NCBI GenBank assembly: GCA_902500995.1
Contig: CABVSR010000016.1
Location: 29,631-93,630 of the forward strand
Direction of reading: 5' to 3'
Length of the DNA: 64,000 bases
From: an uncultured Nitrospira sp.
GTDB taxonomy: Bacteria; Nitrospirota; Nitrospiria; Nitrospirales; Nitrospiraceae
A program made the position numbers and the translations under genes. Below, in pieces: positions 8,144 through 17,230 of this stretch; the stretch's first letter is position 1, and the number at the start of each line of letters is the position of its first letter. The notes under the pieces were generated by a model. That model saw only the letters and a program-made list of their open reading frames with translations, made no database searches and was not told the DNA's origin.

Positions 8144-9501
8144 GCCAGCACGGCATCGAGCGCATCGCCGACTTCACGGATGCCGATCAACTCAATGCCG
8201 CCCACCGGATCGAGTTTCGCCACATTCCGCTCCGGCAACAGGCAACGCTTGAAGCCCATCTTTGCGGCCTCGCGAATCCGCAACTCCGCCTGGCTGATGG
8301 CCCGGACTTCCCCGCCCAGGCCGACTTCGCCCATAACCAACGTCGTGAAATCAATCGGGCTCTCGCGCAAACTCGAGGTGACGGCGGCGACAATCCCTAA
8401 ATCGATGGCCGGCTCGTCGATATGGATCCCCCCGACCACATTCACGTAGACATCCTGCCCGGAGAGGTGCATGCCCAGCCGTTTCTCCATCACGGCCAGT
8501 AACAACGACAGGCGATTCGGTTCCACCCCATTCGCCATGCGCTTGGGCATCGGAAAATTCGTCCCTGAGACCAGCGCCTGCAATTCAACCAGAATCGGCC
8601 GCGTGCCCTCCAGACTGGACACCACGACGGAGCCCGTACTGCGCTGCGGCCGCTCGGCGAGAAATAACTCGGACGGGTTGCTGACCTCTTCAAGTCCGCC
8701 GTCCTTCATTTCGAAGACGCCGATTTCGTTCGTGGACCCAAACCGGTTCTTCACCGCTCGCAAGATTCTGAAACTATGGCTCTTGTCGCCTTCGAAGTAC
8801 AGGACCGTATCGACGATATGTTCCAGCAGGCGGGGGCCTGCGATCGCCCCTTCCTTGGTGACGTGCCCGATGATGAATACCGGCACGTTGTTCCGCTTGG
8901 CAAACCACATCAGCTGGCCCGCGACTTCCTGAACCTGGCTGATGCTGCCCGGCGCGGAGGTCAATTGCTCGGTATACACGGTCTGAATCGAATCCACGAC
9001 GACCGCTGCCGGCTTGATCTCTTGAATGGCCTTGAGAATCTGTTCGAGGGAGGTCTCGCCGAGGATGAGCAGATGTTTCCCCTCGATGCCAAGCCGTTGC
9101 CCCCGCATCTTGATCTGCCGGGGAGATTCCTCGCCGGAGACATACAGGACTTGCTCGCCCGCTTCCGCCAACAGGGGCAAGGCCTGCAACAACAACGTGG
9201 TCTTTCCAATGCCCGGATCGCCGCCGATCAACATCACGGACCCGGGCACCACACCGCCCCCCAGAACCCGGTCGAACTCGCCCATACCTGTGCTATGTCG
9301 GGGCTCGCCGACAATCTCGATCTCGGAAATGGGAGTGGCCACGGCCATGGTCGTGGCGGACATGTTCTGGCGTCCTTTCGGAGCCGCCGGAACCCGTTCT
9401 TCCTTGAGAGTATTCCAGCCGCCGCAGTCGGGGCAGCGGCCGAGCCAGCGTGGCGCCTGGTGGCCGCAGGCCTGACAATGAAACGTGGTTTTTGCCTTCA
9501 T
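8140..9501 (-). CDS. radA: DNA repair protein RadA
   Basis: RecA-like branch-migration ATPase that processes recombination intermediates. The 453 residues contain an N-terminal C4 zinc finger (CQACGHQAPRWLGRCPDC), the Walker A GGDPGIGKTTLLLQ near residue 92, AVVVDSIQTVYTEQL as the Walker B region, the RadA-specific KNRFGSTNE motif near residue 255 and a C-terminal Lon-protease-like domain (NVVGGIHIDEPAIDLGIVAA). Length is standard. It is the first gene of the minus-strand series running to about 2.4 kb. Its stop overlaps the start of the lipoprotein gene. No odd residues were noticed. Confidence 0.97.
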   Translation of the reverse strand: MKAKTTFHCQACGHQAPRWLGRCPDCGGWNTLKEERVPAAPKGRQNMSATTMAVATPISEIEIVGEPRHSTGMGEFDRVLGGGVVPGSVMLIGGDPGIGKTTLLLQALPLLAEAGEQVLYVSGEESPRQIKMRGQRLGIEGKHLLILGETSLEQILKAIQEIKPAAVVVDSIQTVYTEQLTSAPGSISQVQEVAGQLMWFAKRNNVPVFIIGHVTKEGAIAGPRLLEHIVDTVLYFEGDKSHSFRILRAVKNRFGSTNEIGVFEMKDGGLEEVSNPSELFLAERPQRSTGSVVVSSLEGTRPILVELQALVSGTNFPMPKRMANGVEPNRLSLLLAVMEKRLGMHLSGQDVYVNVVGGIHIDEPAIDLGIVAAVTSSLRESPIDFTTLVMGEVGLGGEVRAISQAELRIREAAKMGFKRCLLPERNVAKLDPVGGIELIGIREVGDALDAVLA

Positions 9502-9673
9502 GTCGCGTTTGCCTCAGCTTGTCTCCCTGCGTCCCGGCATCGTAAAGGAAACGGGAGAGAAAAAGGAAGGCAGTCTCTGAGGGCGATGCGCGACTCCGGG
9601 GGGATTGCCTAGTCCATGTTCGATGCGCCGGCTACCATAATGAAATGCTGGTCAGGAAGAAAGGAGGCATTCA

Positions 9674-10135
9674 ATGACAGAACTGGTTCCATCCACCACG
9701 TCACGAGTGGCTGAACAGACCGACTCAACAGTGAATGAGCGAATTCGCCGGCAAACTGAGGCTAATGTCGCTTATTTCGGAAAGGGCGGGTCACAAGCCA
9801 TCGAGGAACGCCTGTGTGAACTGGATCGCGAATGGGATGTGGAGCGGGTGCTGGAAGCCAATGCTGCAACGATTGCGCTGACCGGGCTCTGTCTCGGAGC
9901 CCTGGTGAATAGGCGCTGGTTTTTCCTGCCGGCTGTCGTCGCAGGGTTTTTACTCCAGCATGCGATTCAAGGGTGGTGCCCCCCGATTCCGGTCTTTCGG
10001 AGATTGGGCATGCGGACCCAGACGGAAATCGAGCAGGAACGCTATGCCCTGAAGGCCATACGGGGAGACTTCAAGACCATTACAGGCAACGGGGACGAGA
10101 AGGCTACAGCTGCCCTGGAGGCGGTCCGTGCCTAA
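9674..10135 (+). CDS. Small membrane protein with DUF2892/YgaP-like domain
   Basis: A 153-residue protein with a charged N-terminal half and a pair of hydrophobic segments (ANAATIALTGLCLGALVN and WFFLPAVVAGFLLQHAIQGW). The latter is followed by CPPIPVFRRLGMRTQTEIEQ, the arrangement of DUF2892 or YgaP C-terminal membrane domains. AGGAGG lies 7 bases before the ATG (AAAGGAGGCATTCA). The N-terminus reads NERIRRQTEANVAYF, also common in this family. Function is unknown; the membrane hairpin suggests an inner-membrane location. Its last 4 bases overlap the end of the convergent rRNA methyltransferase gene. Confidence 0.75.
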   Translation: MTELVPSTTSRVAEQTDSTVNERIRRQTEANVAYFGKGGSQAIEERLCELDREWDVERVLEANAATIALTGLCLGALVNRRWFFLPAVVAGFLLQHAIQGWCPPIPVFRRLGMRTQTEIEQERYALKAIRGDFKTITGNGDEKATAALEAVRA

Positions 10136-10953
10136 TCCCCGGCCTGCTGCTCCACGGGTAAACCCGACAAATGAAATAGGGCAATGGCAGTAGCCGTGGC
10201 AGCGTTCAAGGATTCAACCTCGGCTTTGAGCGGGATGGTAAAACGTACCGCAGCGGCATCCAGCACCGCATCCGACAATCCCCGGCTCTCACTGCCGACG
10301 GCGACAATGGTGCGAGCGGGAATGCTACGGATCGATCGGATGGGAATGCTGCGAGAGTAATCTCCGGCATCGGCGGCCATGATGGTGCATCCGAAACCGA
10401 GCAGCGTCTCCAGGCTGGTGTGAGAGAAAATCGGAAGATGGAATAACGTTCCGGCCGTCGCGCGCACCACTTTTGGATTAAAGACATCGACGGAATGGGG
10501 CGCCATCCATAAGGCGCTGACATTCAGGCCCGCCGCCGTTCGAATGATCGTGCCGATATTGGCCGGATCCTGGAGCATGTCGCCGTAGAGACCGAAGATC
10601 CTCGGTTGAGCCAACAGGACCGCTTGATCCCACGACGGTTGATGCACAATGGCCAAAGCGCCGCTGGAGGTTTCCACCTGGGACAGTTGCGCCAGCGTAT
10701 GCTCAGGGCAGCCGTACAACGTGCAGCCACTCTTCAGAAAGAGATCCCGCACATCCGGCGGTTGGCGATCCAGAAAGCCGGGAGCCACCACCAGGCACAC
10801 GAGTCGGCCGGGAGCCGACTGCACGAGCTCCACAATCGGCTTGGTGCCCTCCAAAACAAACACCCGCTCGCGGTCGCGTGTGCGCTTGGTCTTAATCACA
10901 TCCCGGATATGCGAAAGGAAGTTACGGGAGACGGTAGGAAGTATGGAAGTCAA
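10132..10953 (-). CDS. SpoU/TrmH-family RNA 2'-O-methyltransferase
   Basis: SPOUT-class enzyme using S-adenosylmethionine to methylate a ribose 2'-OH, most likely in 23S rRNA (RlmB-like) or tRNA. The N-terminal substrate-binding domain begins HIRDVIKTKRTRDRERVFVL and is typical of the RlmB/TsnR group. The three SpoU motifs are present: DPANIGTIIRTAAGLNVSAL, TIVAVGSESRGLSD and IPLKAEVESLNAATATAIAL. Length (273) is usual. Which nucleotide is modified cannot be deduced. A strong hairpin lies 24 bases upstream of the start, between this gene and the coiled-coil gene at 11015. Confidence 0.88.
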   Translation of the reverse strand: MTSILPTVSRNFLSHIRDVIKTKRTRDRERVFVLEGTKPIVELVQSAPGRLVCLVVAPGFLDRQPPDVRDLFLKSGCTLYGCPEHTLAQLSQVETSSGALAIVHQPSWDQAVLLAQPRIFGLYGDMLQDPANIGTIIRTAAGLNVSALWMAPHSVDVFNPKVVRATAGTLFHLPIFSHTSLETLLGFGCTIMAADAGDYSRSIPIRSIRSIPARTIVAVGSESRGLSDAVLDAAAVRFTIPLKAEVESLNAATATAIALFHLSGLPVEQQAGD

Positions 10954-10977
10954 TCAGTACCCAGAAGGAAGGCGATC

Positions 10978-11009
10978 GAGGGGGCCCGGCGGTTTCGCGG
11001 GGCCCCCTC
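10978..11009 (-). terminator. GC-rich hairpin between two minus-strand genes
   Basis: Arms GAGGGGGCCC at 10978-10987 and GGGCCCCCTC at 11000-11009 pair perfectly over 10 bp around a 12-base loop. There is no clear T-tract on the minus strand after it, so it may be a weak or factor-assisted terminator, or an attenuator between the 11015 gene and the methyltransferase. Confidence 0.45.
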
Positions 11010-11014
11010 ACCTA

Positions 11015-11356
11015 CTATTTGCGTTTTTTACCGGAAGCTGATTCCGCCGCACGGATGCGTTGGGCACGCACCTTGGCTCGTTTGAGAGCCGACAACTTGC
11101 CGCGCGTACGATCACGTTCGGCTTTGAGTCGCTCCAATTGCGCGCGCAGATGCACACGTTCCTCTTTGTAAATACTGGCACATTCGGCAGGAGAAAGATT
11201 CGTCCAATCTCCTGTCCCGCGTGCCCGCTTGATCCGCGCTTCCAAGGATTCACGCAGCAGCCTCTCGCGCATCGACATCAACGATTGCAAGGCCTCCTGC
11301 CGTCGTTGGACTTCTTCCTCTTCGGCCATAATGCCGCGAATGTCGGTTCCTAACAT
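11015..11356 (-). CDS. Basic coiled-coil protein of unknown function
   Basis: A 113-residue protein with no recognised family. It is almost wholly helical and charged: an acidic N-terminal piece (MAEEEEVQRRQEALQSLMSM), a heptad-like middle (YKEERVHLRAQLERLKAERD) and a strongly basic end (LSALKRAKVRAQRIRAAES, then GKKRK). This composition suggests a coiled coil with nucleic-acid or ribosome contact, which is inference. The start is well supported by AGGAGG about 8 bases before the ATG. No signal peptide or membrane segment is seen. It is transcribed towards the rRNA methyltransferase gene, with a hairpin between. Confidence 0.65.
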   Translation of the reverse strand: MLGTDIRGIMAEEEEVQRRQEALQSLMSMRERLLRESLEARIKRARGTGDWTNLSPAECASIYKEERVHLRAQLERLKAERDRTRGKLSALKRAKVRAQRIRAAESASGKKRK

Positions 11357-11532
11357 TGGCTGATCCTCCTCGCTGGGGATATCAATAAGAACGGCTCATT
11401 CTACCCGATTTGGACGCCTTTGTTCTACCTAGGAGAATGGAACGTAACATGTTGAAGTTGCAAGCATGTATGGCATAGCATCAGAAAAAGTCACGTTGCA
11501 GAGCTGGAAAGGGATGCAGTAAGATCCGCGCC

Positions 11533-12003
11533 ATGGGACACATCGGAAATCTCGTACGCGCCTGGCGACTGTCTCAAAAATGTTCCGAGCCGGCCTTGGC
11601 ACAACGAGCCGGGGTTTCCCTGGCCCTTCTGGAATCGTTGGAGTCGGAGCAGCTTGATCCCCCTGCCTCCATGCTGGAAGCCTTAGCCGGGGCCCTGAAA
11701 ATTCCCCTCCCCTGGCTTTTCAGTCACCCGACGGAATTCGAACTGCTCTGCAAAGAGGACGAAGAGGAAACGGCTCCGCTCTCCGCCTTGACCGGAGCAG
11801 ACCCGGTGCTCGAGAGACTTCTGCTCGCGGCGGGGCACGATCGAACGCTCTTCGTGCTCCTTGCCGCGCTCATGCAAAGCGAAGACCCAAAGCTGCTTCG
11901 CGCCGCCGAAGTCAGCCTGCGGAGCCTGGTGAAACAATCCAAACAGGCCACCGTGCCCTGGCAATCCCGCCCGCCGGGACATTTTGAACCGCCCAGCGAC
12001 TAG
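11533..12003 (+). CDS. XRE-family helix-turn-helix protein
   Basis: Probable transcriptional regulator. An N-terminal Cro/C1-type HTH spans about residues 5-65: LVRAWRLSQKCSEPALAQRA, then GVSLALLESLESEQLDPPAS and LEALAGALKIPLPWLFSHP. The C-terminal half is helical (LERLLLAAGHDRTLFVLLAA) and ends with a Pro-rich tail; it carries no known ligand domain. The 156 residues are slightly longer than a bare HTH repressor. The gene stands alone, facing the OPT transporter gene tail-to-tail, so its targets cannot be inferred from position. A TTGCAG/TAAGAT pair with an 18-base spacer lies just upstream, which would give a very short leader. Confidence 0.8.
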   Translation: MGHIGNLVRAWRLSQKCSEPALAQRAGVSLALLESLESEQLDPPASMLEALAGALKIPLPWLFSHPTEFELLCKEDEEETAPLSALTGADPVLERLLLAAGHDRTLFVLLAALMQSEDPKLLRAAEVSLRSLVKQSKQATVPWQSRPPGHFEPPSD

Positions 12004-12064
12004 CCTGCATCCTTGTTCTTTACTGCACCATATCGCCAGGGATGAGCTAAAGATGCCTCGCTTG

Positions 12065-14034
12065 TTATTTCGCTTGAGCCGCGCGTGCCAGGAACAGCCC
12101 GACCAGCGACAGCGCGACAAGACCTGGCCAGCCGCCTAACGGCGGAGCGGCAAACAACTGAAAGGGATCTGCCGCCAGCGAGGGCCAGACTGAGCTCAAC
12201 GCGATCGGAAGGGCGAGCAGGATACCGACCATGGCCTCACCAGTGACGAGGCCGGCAGCGCACAGCAGCCCCTGATCGTCCGTCGCTGTCCCCGAAACCG
12301 ATCTCCCCCTGCGCACATATTCGGCCAGCAGCCCCCCACAGACAATGGTGGCGGATAATTTAAGGGGCAGATACATGCCCAACGCCACGGCCAACACCGG
12401 AAACCGAAGCTGAGCCTGCCGTCGGGCCTGCCGCTGGTCTATCCCGATGATCACCAAGCCGAGCGCCATTCCGATGCCGACAAGATGCCACGGCAACGAA
12501 CCGCCGAACACGCCTTGGCCAGGTTCGCCATCAAGGACGCCTGAGGGGCGCTGAGAGGATGAGGATGCGCAGCAGTCGCCACCCCAATCCCGTATTTCGC
12601 CTGCAGCAACGACAGGACCGGCACAATCACCACCGCACCCGTCGCCACCCCGATGACCTGCATCACCTGCTGTTTCCAAGGCGTTGCGCCCACCAGATGC
12701 CCGGTTTTGAGATCCTGCAGGTTGTCGCCCCCCATCGCGGCGGCGCAGCAGACGACGGCCCCCACCAGTAAGGCTGCCGCCGGACCGGCGGGGTTGTCCC
12801 GTCCCAGGATGCCCAGCAGAAGGAGCGCCGCGAGCATAATTGTGGCGATCGTGACGCCCGAGACCGGATTACTCGAACTGCCGACGAGGCCGGCCATATA
12901 TCCCGCCACGGCGGAAAAAAGAAACGCCGTCACGACCATCAGCAGCGTCAAGCCCGTCCCGGCGATGACGTTGTCATCCATCAAATGGTGATACAGGACC
13001 AGCATAGGAAGCAGGCTGGCCGCCGTCAGACCGATGAGCCATACTAGACCCGCATCTCGCTCCGTGCGTAACGGCGCCGAGCCCATCCCTCGATCATGGC
13101 GCGCAGCATAGAGCGAGACCAACTGCTTGAGACTATTTACGACCGGACCTCGAACCTGAATGAGGGTCCAGACGCCGCCCACCAACATGGCCCCGATGCC
13201 GATGTAGCGAATCTGCCCGCTCCAGACAGCCTTCGCTGCAGCGACTCCGGTCACGCCGGCCGGTAGCTCCACCAGCGCCTGATACAAGGGCAACAGCACC
13301 AGCCACCCCATCGCCCCGCCAAGGAACACCACAAGCGCGGTATTCAGCCCGATGATATACCCGACCGCGACAAGCGCCGGGGACAGGTTGAGTCCTCCAT
13401 AGAAAGTGAGACGGCCCAGCTCAAGCGCTCCTTCCAGCGATTCGCTCCAGAGTTTCAACCCGCCTTCGGCCAACTTCAAACTGCCGCCCAAGGCCGACGC
13501 GCCCAGTAACAGGCGAACCCGGCGGCCGGCGTTTCCACCCGACGACGCGCCGATCTTGAGCACCTCGGCCGTCGCAACTCCCTCCGGAAAACGCAGCCGG
13601 GCATGGATAATCAACGCGCGGCGCAGCGGAATGGTAAACAACACGCCCAGCACCCCGCCGACCAGCGACACAGTGAAGGTCTGCCAGTAGTCGAAAGTCG
13701 TCCAGTAGCCGATGAGGACCAGGCCCGGAATGGTAAAAATCACACCGGCCGCCAGCGCTTCACCCGAGGAGGCGGCGGTTTGCACGATATTGTTTTCTAG
13801 AATATTGGACCGGCGAAACAGCCGCAGCACCGCCATGGAGACGACGGCGGCGGGGATGGAGGCGGAGACGGTCATGCCTGCAAACAGGCCCAGGTAGGCA
13901 TTCGCCCCGGCTAGGACGGCAGCCAGCAAGATCGACAGCACGACGGCTTTGAGCGTGATTTCGGGGGGCGACTCGGAGGCAGGCACGAGCGGCGCATCTG
14001 CAGGCTTTTGCGCCATCTCAGATTCGCGCATCAT
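12065..14034 (-). pseudogene. OPT-family oligopeptide transporter, single-base frameshift
   Basis: Polytopic OPT (oligopeptide/metal-peptide) transporter. The first 507 codons run from 14034 (after the N-terminus: ITLKAVVLSILLAAVLAGAN, AYLGLFAGMTVSASIPAAVV) to about 12514. There the frame changes at GCCAAGGCGTGTTC: the family expects AKGVFGG, and an extra G restores it. The rest (GVFGGSLPWHLVGIGMALGL to LVGLFLARAAQAK) is intact in the next frame down to 12065. Joined, the product would have about 656 residues, normal for OPT proteins. Because both halves are otherwise undamaged, this is either a very recent mutation or a base missed in a G-run. Unrepaired, the first frame ends at 12451 after 19 aberrant residues, losing about 150 residues of the membrane domain. 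Confidence 0.85.
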
Positions 14035-14038
14035 CGCC

Positions 14039-15235
14039 TTAGAACACCTGCACGATGAAACATTTCAAATACCGCGTCTCCGGCATACCCGCGAGCACCG
14101 GATGGTCCGGCCCTTGTCCCCGCTGTTCAAGCAGCCGAATCTGGCGATGGGCATCCCGCGCCGCAGCCTGAAGCATCGTCCAGAAGTCGTCATCGCCCAC
14201 CGGTTGCGAGCAGGAACAACTCACCAGCACGCCCCCCGGTTGAAGAAGACGCAGGCCTCGCAGATTGACGTCTTTGTAGCCGGCCAGCGCATGGGGAAGG
14301 GCTTTCTTACTCCGGGCGAAGGCGGGCGGATCGAGAATCACCAGCTCATACCGTTGCTGGTTCCGCTCAAGCACCCGCAATTCATCGAAGGCGTCGGCCT
14401 GCCGGTACTCGCAGATGGAGGCAACCTGGTTCAGCTCCGCATGCGCCTGAGCCAAGGCCACTGCCGCCGCGCTGACATCCAACCCTTCGACCGACTGCGC
14501 CCCAGCCAACGCCGCCTGAATACCGAAGGCGCCGGTATGACAAAAGGCTTCCAACACGCGTTTGCCCTTCGCATAGATCGCGGCTGCCAGCCGGTTCTCC
14601 CGTTGATCGCAAAACCATCCGGTTTTCTGCCCCTCCGCAATGTCGACCGTAAACTGCGCCTTGCCCTCATGGATCTGCACTGCCGTCGGTCCATCGCCGC
14701 GCAGGAAGCCCTTCGACAGCGGCAGCCCTTCTAGCGTCCGACTTTTCGCATCGTTCCGCAGATAGACGGTCTTCACCCCCGCTTCTTGCACCAGCAGGTT
14801 GCCCAACATTTCCTTGCGCAGATCCATGCCGTAGCCAAGAGCCTGCATCACCGCCACGTCGGCAAATCGATCCACCACCAAGCCCGGCAACAAGTCGCTC
14901 TCCCCATGGACCAGACGGCAGGCGTTCGCATGGGGAGTGATGGTGCGACGAAGCACGGCGGCGGCACGAATTCGCCTCGCAAAAAACGCCTCGTCGATCG
15001 GTTCTTCGTGAAAGGTCAGGAGCCTAATGCGGATTTTTGAATGGGGATTGTACAACCCGCGGCCGAAGAATCGCTTCTGATGGTTGTACACATCGACGAC
15101 ATCTCCCGCCGCCGGCGTGCCGAGCACCTCGGCCACATTGTTGTCGAACACCCAGAGATGGCCGTAGTAACGCGGCGCTGCTCGCTCGGCGGTCAGGCGG
15201 ACTCTAGCGGTGGAACCGGGCTGGGGCTCTGTCAT
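14039..15235 (-). CDS. RlmI-like class I rRNA (cytosine-C5) methyltransferase
   Basis: SAM-dependent methyltransferase of the RlmI/YccW type, whose best-known member makes m5C in 23S rRNA. The start at 15235 opens a PUA-like domain (TAERAAPRYYGHLWVFDNNV, then VVDVYNHQKRFFGRGLYNPH). A central domain has RLVHGESDLLPGLVVDRFAD, and the Rossmann methyltransferase follows with VLEAFCHTGAFGIQAALAGA as the SAM loop, VILDPPAFARSKKALPHALA as the DPPxF motif and the cysteine-containing LVSCSCSQPV. A longer reading to 15370 would add 45 unlikely residues. The gene ends 4 bases before the OPT transporter start, so the two are probably co-transcribed. Confidence 0.88.
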   Translation of the reverse strand: MTEPQPGSTARVRLTAERAAPRYYGHLWVFDNNVAEVLGTPAAGDVVDVYNHQKRFFGRGLYNPHSKIRIRLLTFHEEPIDEAFFARRIRAAAVLRRTITPHANACRLVHGESDLLPGLVVDRFADVAVMQALGYGMDLRKEMLGNLLVQEAGVKTVYLRNDAKSRTLEGLPLSKGFLRGDGPTAVQIHEGKAQFTVDIAEGQKTGWFCDQRENRLAAAIYAKGKRVLEAFCHTGAFGIQAALAGAQSVEGLDVSAAAVALAQAHAELNQVASICEYRQADAFDELRVLERNQQRYELVILDPPAFARSKKALPHALAGYKDVNLRGLRLLQPGGVLVSCSCSQPVGDDDFWTMLQAAARDAHRQIRLLEQRGQGPDHPVLAGMPETRYLKCFIVQVF

Positions 15236-15432
15236 GCTGGTGGTCAATCCAAGGTCCAGGCGTTCGATGCCATCGTGCCGCAGTCGTGCAAATGGCTCAC
15301 GAGGGTGCCTGAAATCTCGCCCCGAAGCAACCGTGCGCCGTGATGGCGCGCGCTTGACCTTCCCCGGCACCTATGGTTTGCTGCGAGAAAGAACGAGCGC
15401 CTCGCCACCCCCTAATGGAGCGGCTGACCCCT

Positions 15433-17085
15433 ATGACGACACATACCATTGGCACGGCAGTGCTGGACCGGCTTCATCGCCTGGGCGTCCGCCATATGTT
15501 CGGCATTCCCGGCGACTATGTGCTGGGCTTATACAAGTTGATGGAGTCCTCGCCGATCCAACACGTCGCCACCACGCGCGAAGACTGCGCCGGCTTCGCC
15601 GCCGACGCCTATGCGCGGATCAACGGGATCGGTGCCCTCTGTGTGACCTATTGTGTCGGCGGACTCAACACGGTCAATGCCATCGCTTGCGCCTATGCGG
15701 AACGATCACCGGTCGTGTTGCTCACCGGGTCGCCGGGACTGTCGGAACGCGCCCGCAATCCCTACCTCCACCATATGGTCCGCGAGTTCTCGACCCAGCG
15801 GGAGGTGTTTGAAAAGATGACCGTCGCCGCCGTGAGCCTGGAAGATCCCGTGACGGCCGAGCGTGAAATGGATCGGGCGTTCTCGGCCCTGCTGCGTTAT
15901 CGGCGCCCTATCTATCTCGAAATTCCGCGCGACATGGTCCATGTGCCGCTGGCCTACACCTCCCACAAGACCAGCATCCTGGACGAATCGACCGACAAGG
16001 CCGCCTTGAGTGAGGCCCTGGCGGAAGTGCGCGTGATGTTGGAATCCGCTAAACGTCCGGTGATTCTAGCCGGCGCCGAGGTGGGACGCTTCGGACTCCA
16101 TGACGAGTTGACGAAACTTGTGGAACGGCTGAATGTGCCGATCGCCTCCACGCTGCTCGGCAAATCCATTATCCGTGAGGACCATCCGCTGTATGTCGGC
16201 GTCTACAGCGGGTTGGTCGCCCGCGACGAAGTGAAAGAATTCGTCAATCAAACCGATTGCCTGCTCATCCTCGGGTCGATCCTGTCGGACGTGGAAGACT
16301 TGGACGCCCGCAGCGCCCTGTTTTCCGACGGCCATACGATACATGCCACCGCGGATCGCGTCGCCATCAAACACCACCGTTACGATTCCATCCGGTTCGA
16401 GGATTTCGTGAGGGGACTCGCCGACGCCCCGCTGCCCTCCTTCCCCAACCCGCAATTGCCGGCGCCGCGGGTTCCTGAAGAGCCCATGCCTCCACCGCAC
16501 GCCTCAGTGAGCTTGCATGGAGTATTCCGGCACCTGGACACGGTGCTGCAGGAGAAAACGCTCGTCATCGCGGACGTGGGCGAATCGCTGTTTGCTTCCG
16601 TGGATCTCCACGTGCATCGGCGCTTTGAATTTCTCTCGCCGGCGTACTACACCTCGATGGGCTTCGCCGTCCCTGCGGCGATCGGCGCGTCGTTCGCCGA
16701 CCCCTCCCTGCGGCCGATCGTCCTGGTGGGAGACGGGGCCTTTCAGATGACCGGCTCAGAACTCTCTACCGCCGTCCGATACCGGCAGGCGCCCGTGGTG
16801 ATTGTGCTGAATAATCATGGGTACTCCACCGAGCGCGAAATCCTGGAAGGTCCGTTCAACGATATTCATGAATGGCGGTATGAGCGGATCTGCGACCTCG
16901 TCGGCGGTGGCCAGGGCTCGCGCGTCGCCACCCACGGCGAATTTGTTGAAACGTTGGCCAAGGCGTTGGCCGACCCCAGCCAGCCCTATGTCATCAACGT
17001 GCTGCTCGATCCCTCCGACCGTTCCCCGGCCATGATGCGTCTCGCCAGACGGCTGGCCAAGCGGCTCTCCACCGACCGGCCGTAG
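15433..17085 (+). CDS. Thiamine-diphosphate-dependent 2-oxo-acid decarboxylase
   Basis: Non-oxidative decarboxylase of the pyruvate/indolepyruvate decarboxylase type, turning a 2-oxo acid into an aldehyde and CO2. The 550 residues hold the three ThDP-enzyme domains. The N-terminal Pyr domain has HMFGIPGDYVLGLYKLMES, the ThDP-activating glutamate in TTREDCAGFAADAYARI, and the double histidine of this subgroup in NPYLHHMVREFSTQREVFEK. The PP domain carries GDGAFQMTGSELSTAVRYRQ followed by the LNNHGYSTEREI metal/ThDP motif. Start chosen at the ATG at 15433 with GGAGCGG upstream; earlier in-frame ATGs add non-conserved residues. The exact substrate (pyruvate, phenylpyruvate, indolepyruvate) cannot be read off. 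It stands alone, divergent from the RlmI-like gene. Confidence 0.87.
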   Translation: MTTHTIGTAVLDRLHRLGVRHMFGIPGDYVLGLYKLMESSPIQHVATTREDCAGFAADAYARINGIGALCVTYCVGGLNTVNAIACAYAERSPVVLLTGSPGLSERARNPYLHHMVREFSTQREVFEKMTVAAVSLEDPVTAEREMDRAFSALLRYRRPIYLEIPRDMVHVPLAYTSHKTSILDESTDKAALSEALAEVRVMLESAKRPVILAGAEVGRFGLHDELTKLVERLNVPIASTLLGKSIIREDHPLYVGVYSGLVARDEVKEFVNQTDCLLILGSILSDVEDLDARSALFSDGHTIHATADRVAIKHHRYDSIRFEDFVRGLADAPLPSFPNPQLPAPRVPEEPMPPPHASVSLHGVFRHLDTVLQEKTLVIADVGESLFASVDLHVHRRFEFLSPAYYTSMGFAVPAAIGASFADPSLRPIVLVGDGAFQMTGSELSTAVRYRQAPVVIVLNNHGYSTEREILEGPFNDIHEWRYERICDLVGGGQGSRVATHGEFVETLAKALADPSQPYVINVLLDPSDRSPAMMRLARRLAKRLSTDRP

Positions 17086-17129
17086 CGGACTATTTCCGCA
17101 TCCTGGCGAGGCCTGTTTCAGCCTGATAC

Positions 17130-17147
17130 AGGGCGGGGATCCGCCCT
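17130..17147 (+). terminator. Short hairpin after the decarboxylase gene
   Basis: Perfect 7-bp arms AGGGCGG (17130-17136) and CCGCCCT (17141-17147) with a GGAT loop, 45 bases after the decarboxylase stop. No T-run follows, so terminator function is only possible, not shown. Confidence 0.35.
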
Positions 17148-17230
17148 GATCCCCATTGACCCTTTATGGACAAATGTGGTCTTCTAGGAGCGGACTTGTC
17201 GAATTGTCATTGGCTTCGGAATTCGCCACT

